Shown here piece after piece: positions 5,490-7,944 of a stretch of DNA of 7,944 nt. Numbering within the stretch: position 1 is the stretch's first letter; every line of letters starts with the position of its first letter. The stretch is taken from NCBI GenBank assembly GCA_934675225.1, contig CAKUQA010000044.1:1-7944 (forward strand), written 5' to 3'. The notes under the pieces were generated by a model. It did not search any database. It was not told the DNA's origin and saw nothing but the letters and a program-made list of their open reading frames with translations. The stretch is from an uncultured Candidatus Melainabacteria bacterium. GTDB taxonomy: Bacteria; Cyanobacteriota; Vampirovibrionia; Gastranaerophilales; Gastranaerophilaceae. Position numbers and translations under genes: made by a program.

Positions 5490-5518
5490 TGAGCTTCTTC
5501 GCTCTGCTCAGAATGACA
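5490..5518. repeat. Candidate dispersed intergenic repeat fragment
   Basis: This stretch reads TGAGCTTCTTCGCTCTGCTC followed by AGAATGACA. It contains a 5-bp inverted repeat, TGAGC (5490-5494) with GCTCA (5506-5510), and is richer in G+C than the spacer around it. Its form (a CTTCGCTC-like core followed by AGAATGACA) resembles short dispersed intergenic repeats I recall from several bacterial genomes. Only one copy is in this window, so repetition is inference. The rest of the 5440-5525 spacer is plain AT-rich DNA. Confidence 0.4.
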
Positions 5519-5525
5519 TTTCAAC

Positions 5526-7944
5526 CTAATCCACTGAGAATATTTCTCTGATATCGTCCATTGTTAAAGATTTTACAATGTTTCTGTCAACGGAAATTAC
5601 GCTATCAACAAGGTTTCTTTTAACTGTTTTAAGTTTTTGGATTTTTTCTTCTACAGTGTTTTTCGTAATAAGTCTGTATACGAATACTTTTTTAGTTTGT
5701 CCGATACGGTAGGCTCTGTCTGTTGCCTGATCCTCAACTGCAGGGTTCCACCAAGGGTCGTAATGGATTACGTAATCTGCACCTGTTAAGTTTAAACCTG
5801 TTCCGCCGGCCTTCAAACTAATTAAGAAAATCGGTATATGCGGATTTGAATTAAATCTTTCAACAGCTCCTTGTCTGTCTTTTGTTTTTCCGGTTAAGTA
5901 TTCGTAAGGAATTCCTTCTCTTTCAAGCCAAGCTTTTACGATATCGAGCATGTTTACAAATTGGCTGAACAATAATATTCTATGTCCTTCATCAATGATT
6001 TCTTCAAGCATAGATTTGAGTTTTTCAAATTTGCCTGATTTCATTATGTGTTTTACATTCTCTTTGTCGTAAAGTCTAGGGTGACAACAAATTTGGCGTA
6101 ATCTCAATAGTGCGGAGAAGATAGATAGACGACTCTTTTCTAGTCCATTTTGTTCAATAGATTTGAACAATTCTTCTTTAGTGCTATCAAGAACTTGTAA
6201 ATAAAAGTCTCTTTGTTCGTCTGTAAGTTCGCAATATGCAATATTTTCCACTTTGTCAGGCAAATCTTTTGCAACATCGCGTTTCATACGACGTAAAATA
6301 AATGGATAAATTTGTAATTTTAAGCGTTTTTCAACTGTTTTGTCCTGACGCTCCATAATTGGGTTAACGTATCTTGTATTAAATTCTGCCATACTGAACA
6401 AAAATCCAGGCATAAGAAAATCAAATACAGACCAAAGTTCTTCGAGCTTGTTTTCAATAGGAGTACCGGACAATGCCAATTTATGGGATGCTTGTAATTT
6501 TTTCACAGCTTGTGCTGTTTGTGACATCGCATTTTTGATGTTTTGAGATTCATCCAGTATAACATATCTGAAATTGTATTCTTTAAGTTTATTTATATCT
6601 CGTCTAATTAGAGCATAGCTTGTTATTACAACATCATAATTTGGTATTTCTTTAAAGAATTGTTTTCTTTCAACTCCGGCAAGTTTCAGTGTTGTAAGAG
6701 TTGGTGCAAATTTTTGAATTTCTGATTCCCAGTTAAATACAACAGTTGTCGGACAGATTACAAGAACCGGTGCAGAGCCATCTTCTTCTTTTGCTTTTTG
6801 GACTACTGCAAGAGCTTGTAGTGTTTTCCCTAATCCCATATCATCAGCTAAAATTCCGTTTAATCCGTATTTATACATAAACCAAAGCCAGCCAAAACCT
6901 TTTGTTTGGTATTCTCTGAACTCGGCATTAATACCGTCAGGAAGTTGCAAATCTTCTGATGTTGAGAAATTAGACATTTGTTTCCAGAATGTTTCAAATT
7001 TATCACTCAAAACAAGTTCAACATTGAGGTTTTTGAGCTCGTTAATCAAACCTGCTCGATAAGTTTTTACGATATATTTGTTGTCACTGTTGCGGTAAAC
7101 ATCAAAAGAGTTAAATGCTCGCATTATAGAATAAATGTTTTGTGCAGGATATTCAACAAAGCCTAAACTTCTTATCCTGCTGTATTTTTCACCACTTTGA
7201 ATTGTTTCATATATTTCGTCAAAATTGATAATTTCTTCTCCAACTTGACCATATAAAAATATTTCAAAACTATCTTCTGCTTCTTCTGAAAAGTCAATTT
7301 TCGCACAGAGTCTGAATGGATCGTCCATCAGCTTAAAGAAATTCATATCGTCTTTTTCGACAAACTTCCAACCGTCTCCGGCTTGTTTTATATAATAGTT
7401 GTAAAAATCAATTGCATTTTCTTTTTCTAGCGCCAAGTTGTTTGTTTGCATTGGTACAAAACGGCAAGCCAAAAGCATTTGATAAGCTTCTTGCTCATGT
7501 TTAAGATTTCGTTTAATCCAATAAACCAAATCTTCTCCAGGTTTTTTAATTGTGATATACGGAGCTTTTTCTGCAGTTGTTTTTGAATAAGGAACAACAA
7601 CTCCATCATATTCAAATTCTAAAGAAGCTTTCAATGATTGGTCATAATCAATTCCCATTGTAACAATGTTTAGAGGTGGACGTTCCGTAAGCATTAATTG
7701 GCTAATATTGTCTGCAATTTCAACATCCATAATTTCTTGAAGTTTTGGCAATTCTTCATAAATAAATTTTCCGCCATCAGCATCTTTTAAGTCTGTGAAA
7801 GACGATTTTAGAATATTTTGTGGTAAAGAATTCATGGCAATATTAGTTGGGAAAATTATGTTTTTATATCTTCCCCATTTTAAATGTCTTGAAAAATATC
7901 TAACTTCTTCAAGTGGATAAACATCATCCTTGTCAGGTCTGCGC
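5526..7944 (-). CDS. SNF2-family helicase-like ATPase (5' end outside window)
   Basis: This large DNA-dependent ATPase combines SNF2_N and Helicase_C domains. Numbering from the methionine at 7833-7835: Walker A D-D-M-G-L-G-K-T (331-338), motif II L-D-E-S-Q (427-431, usually D-E-A-Q/H), S-G-T-P-I-E-N (456-462), the second lobe from about 615, G-G-T-G-L-N-L-T-G-A-D (677-687), and motif VI Q-A-T-D-R-A-Y-R-I-G-Q (703-713) with arginines R707 and R710. Residues about 20-290 resemble the bacterial SNF2-associated domain. The frame stays open with no stop for 36 codons above that methionine to the window edge. The methionine has no ribosome site, so the true start is beyond 7944 and at least 805 residues belong to the protein. 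Full-length relatives are often about 1000 residues, some with an N-terminal SWIM zinc finger. They translocate on double-stranded DNA and remodel protein-DNA complexes; the client is unknown. It is not specifically RapA-like. Confidence 0.93.
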   Translation of the reverse strand, partial: RRPDKDDVYPLEEVRYFSRHLKWGRYKNIIFPTNIAMNSLPQNILKSSFTDLKDADGGKFIYEELPKLQEIMDVEIADNISQLMLTERPPLNIVTMGIDYDQSLKASLEFEYDGVVVPYSKTTAEKAPYITIKKPGEDLVYWIKRNLKHEQEAYQMLLACRFVPMQTNNLALEKENAIDFYNYYIKQAGDGWKFVEKDDMNFFKLMDDPFRLCAKIDFSEEAEDSFEIFLYGQVGEEIINFDEIYETIQSGEKYSRIRSLGFVEYPAQNIYSIMRAFNSFDVYRNSDNKYIVKTYRAGLINELKNLNVELVLSDKFETFWKQMSNFSTSEDLQLPDGINAEFREYQTKGFGWLWFMYKYGLNGILADDMGLGKTLQALAVVQKAKEEDGSAPVLVICPTTVVFNWESEIQKFAPTLTTLKLAGVERKQFFKEIPNYDVVITSYALIRRDINKLKEYNFRYVILDESQNIKNAMSQTAQAVKKLQASHKLALSGTPIENKLEELWSVFDFLMPGFLFSMAEFNTRYVNPIMERQDKTVEKRLKLQIYPFILRRMKRDVAKDLPDKVENIAYCELTDEQRDFYLQVLDSTKEELFKSIEQNGLEKSRLSIFSALLRLRQICCHPRLYDKENVKHIMKSGKFEKLKSMLEEIIDEGHRILLFSQFVNMLDIVKAWLEREGIPYEYLTGKTKDRQGAVERFNSNPHIPIFLISLKAGGTGLNLTGADYVIHYDPWWNPAVEDQATDRAYRIGQTKKVFVYRLITKNTVEEKIQKLKTVKRNLVDSVISVDRNIVKSLTMDDIREIFSVD

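Noticed and set aside
7427..7615. Second minus-strand frame of 62 codons inside the SNF2 gene
   Set aside because: Alternate-frame shadow with no ribosome site; the main frame encodes the SNF2-associated region continuously.
5110..7944. HU and the SNF2 ATPase as a joint chromatin-remodelling module
   Set aside because: They are convergent, separately promoted and separated by a strong terminator; proximity alone does not support a shared system.
1..7944. CRISPR arrays, tRNA or rRNA genes, insertion sequences, phage attachment sites
   Set aside because: No regularly spaced repeats, cloverleaf or rRNA-like segments, transposase motifs or flanking terminal repeats were seen.

Overview
The window is AT-rich bacterial DNA (by eye about one third G+C) using the standard code, with gene starts preceded by clear Shine-Dalgarno sequences of the AAGGAG type. 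Nothing identifies the species directly. Three traits together suggest a gut-type non-photosynthetic cyanobacterial relative (Vampirovibrionia/Melainabacteria, order Gastranaerophilales): low G+C, a protein ending in the pilin-like D-x-N-G / P-N-x-x-G-K-D-x-F-G plus C-terminal cysteine-loop arrangement common in that group, and a lineage-style protein opening with a P-T-F-N-G motif near its N-terminus. This assignment is inference from memory of such genomes, not proof.

Layout. (1) Positions 1-1705, plus strand: the 3' end of a YmdB-type metallophosphoesterase gene overlaps by 11 bases the start of a PHP-domain phosphoesterase gene, which is followed after 16 bases by a single-pass membrane protein with a pilin-like C-terminus. 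These three look like one operon. (2) 1795-2079, plus: a small helical protein of unknown role with a C-x-x-C pair. It ends at a strong hairpin terminator that also serves the convergent minus-strand genes. (3) 4948 down to 2099, minus: a membrane GT2 polysaccharide-synthase-type glycosyltransferase, then apt (adenine salvage), then an unrecognised 251-residue protein, in close succession and probably from one promoter at about 4975. (4) 4949-5109: a divergent regulatory region carrying an extended -10 for the glycosyltransferase operon, a consensus -10 for the HU gene and a palindrome touching the HU -35 box. (5) 5110-5385, plus: the nucleoid protein HU, ended by a 14-bp-stem hairpin. (6) 5440-5525: a short spacer with what looks like a dispersed intergenic repeat. 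(7) 5526-7944, minus: a SNF2-family helicase-like ATPase whose reading frame stays open through the right edge, so its N-terminus is outside the window.

Most of this is housekeeping content: cyclic-nucleotide/RNA-end phosphoesterases, purine salvage, nucleoid structure and a SNF2 ATPase. I did not find a convincing new multi-gene system. The parts most worth a second look are the pilin-like protein that seems to have lost its prepilin-peptidase glycine, the two unrecognised proteins at 1795-2079 and 2099-2854, the YmdB-PHP coupled pair, and the palindrome at the HU promoter.
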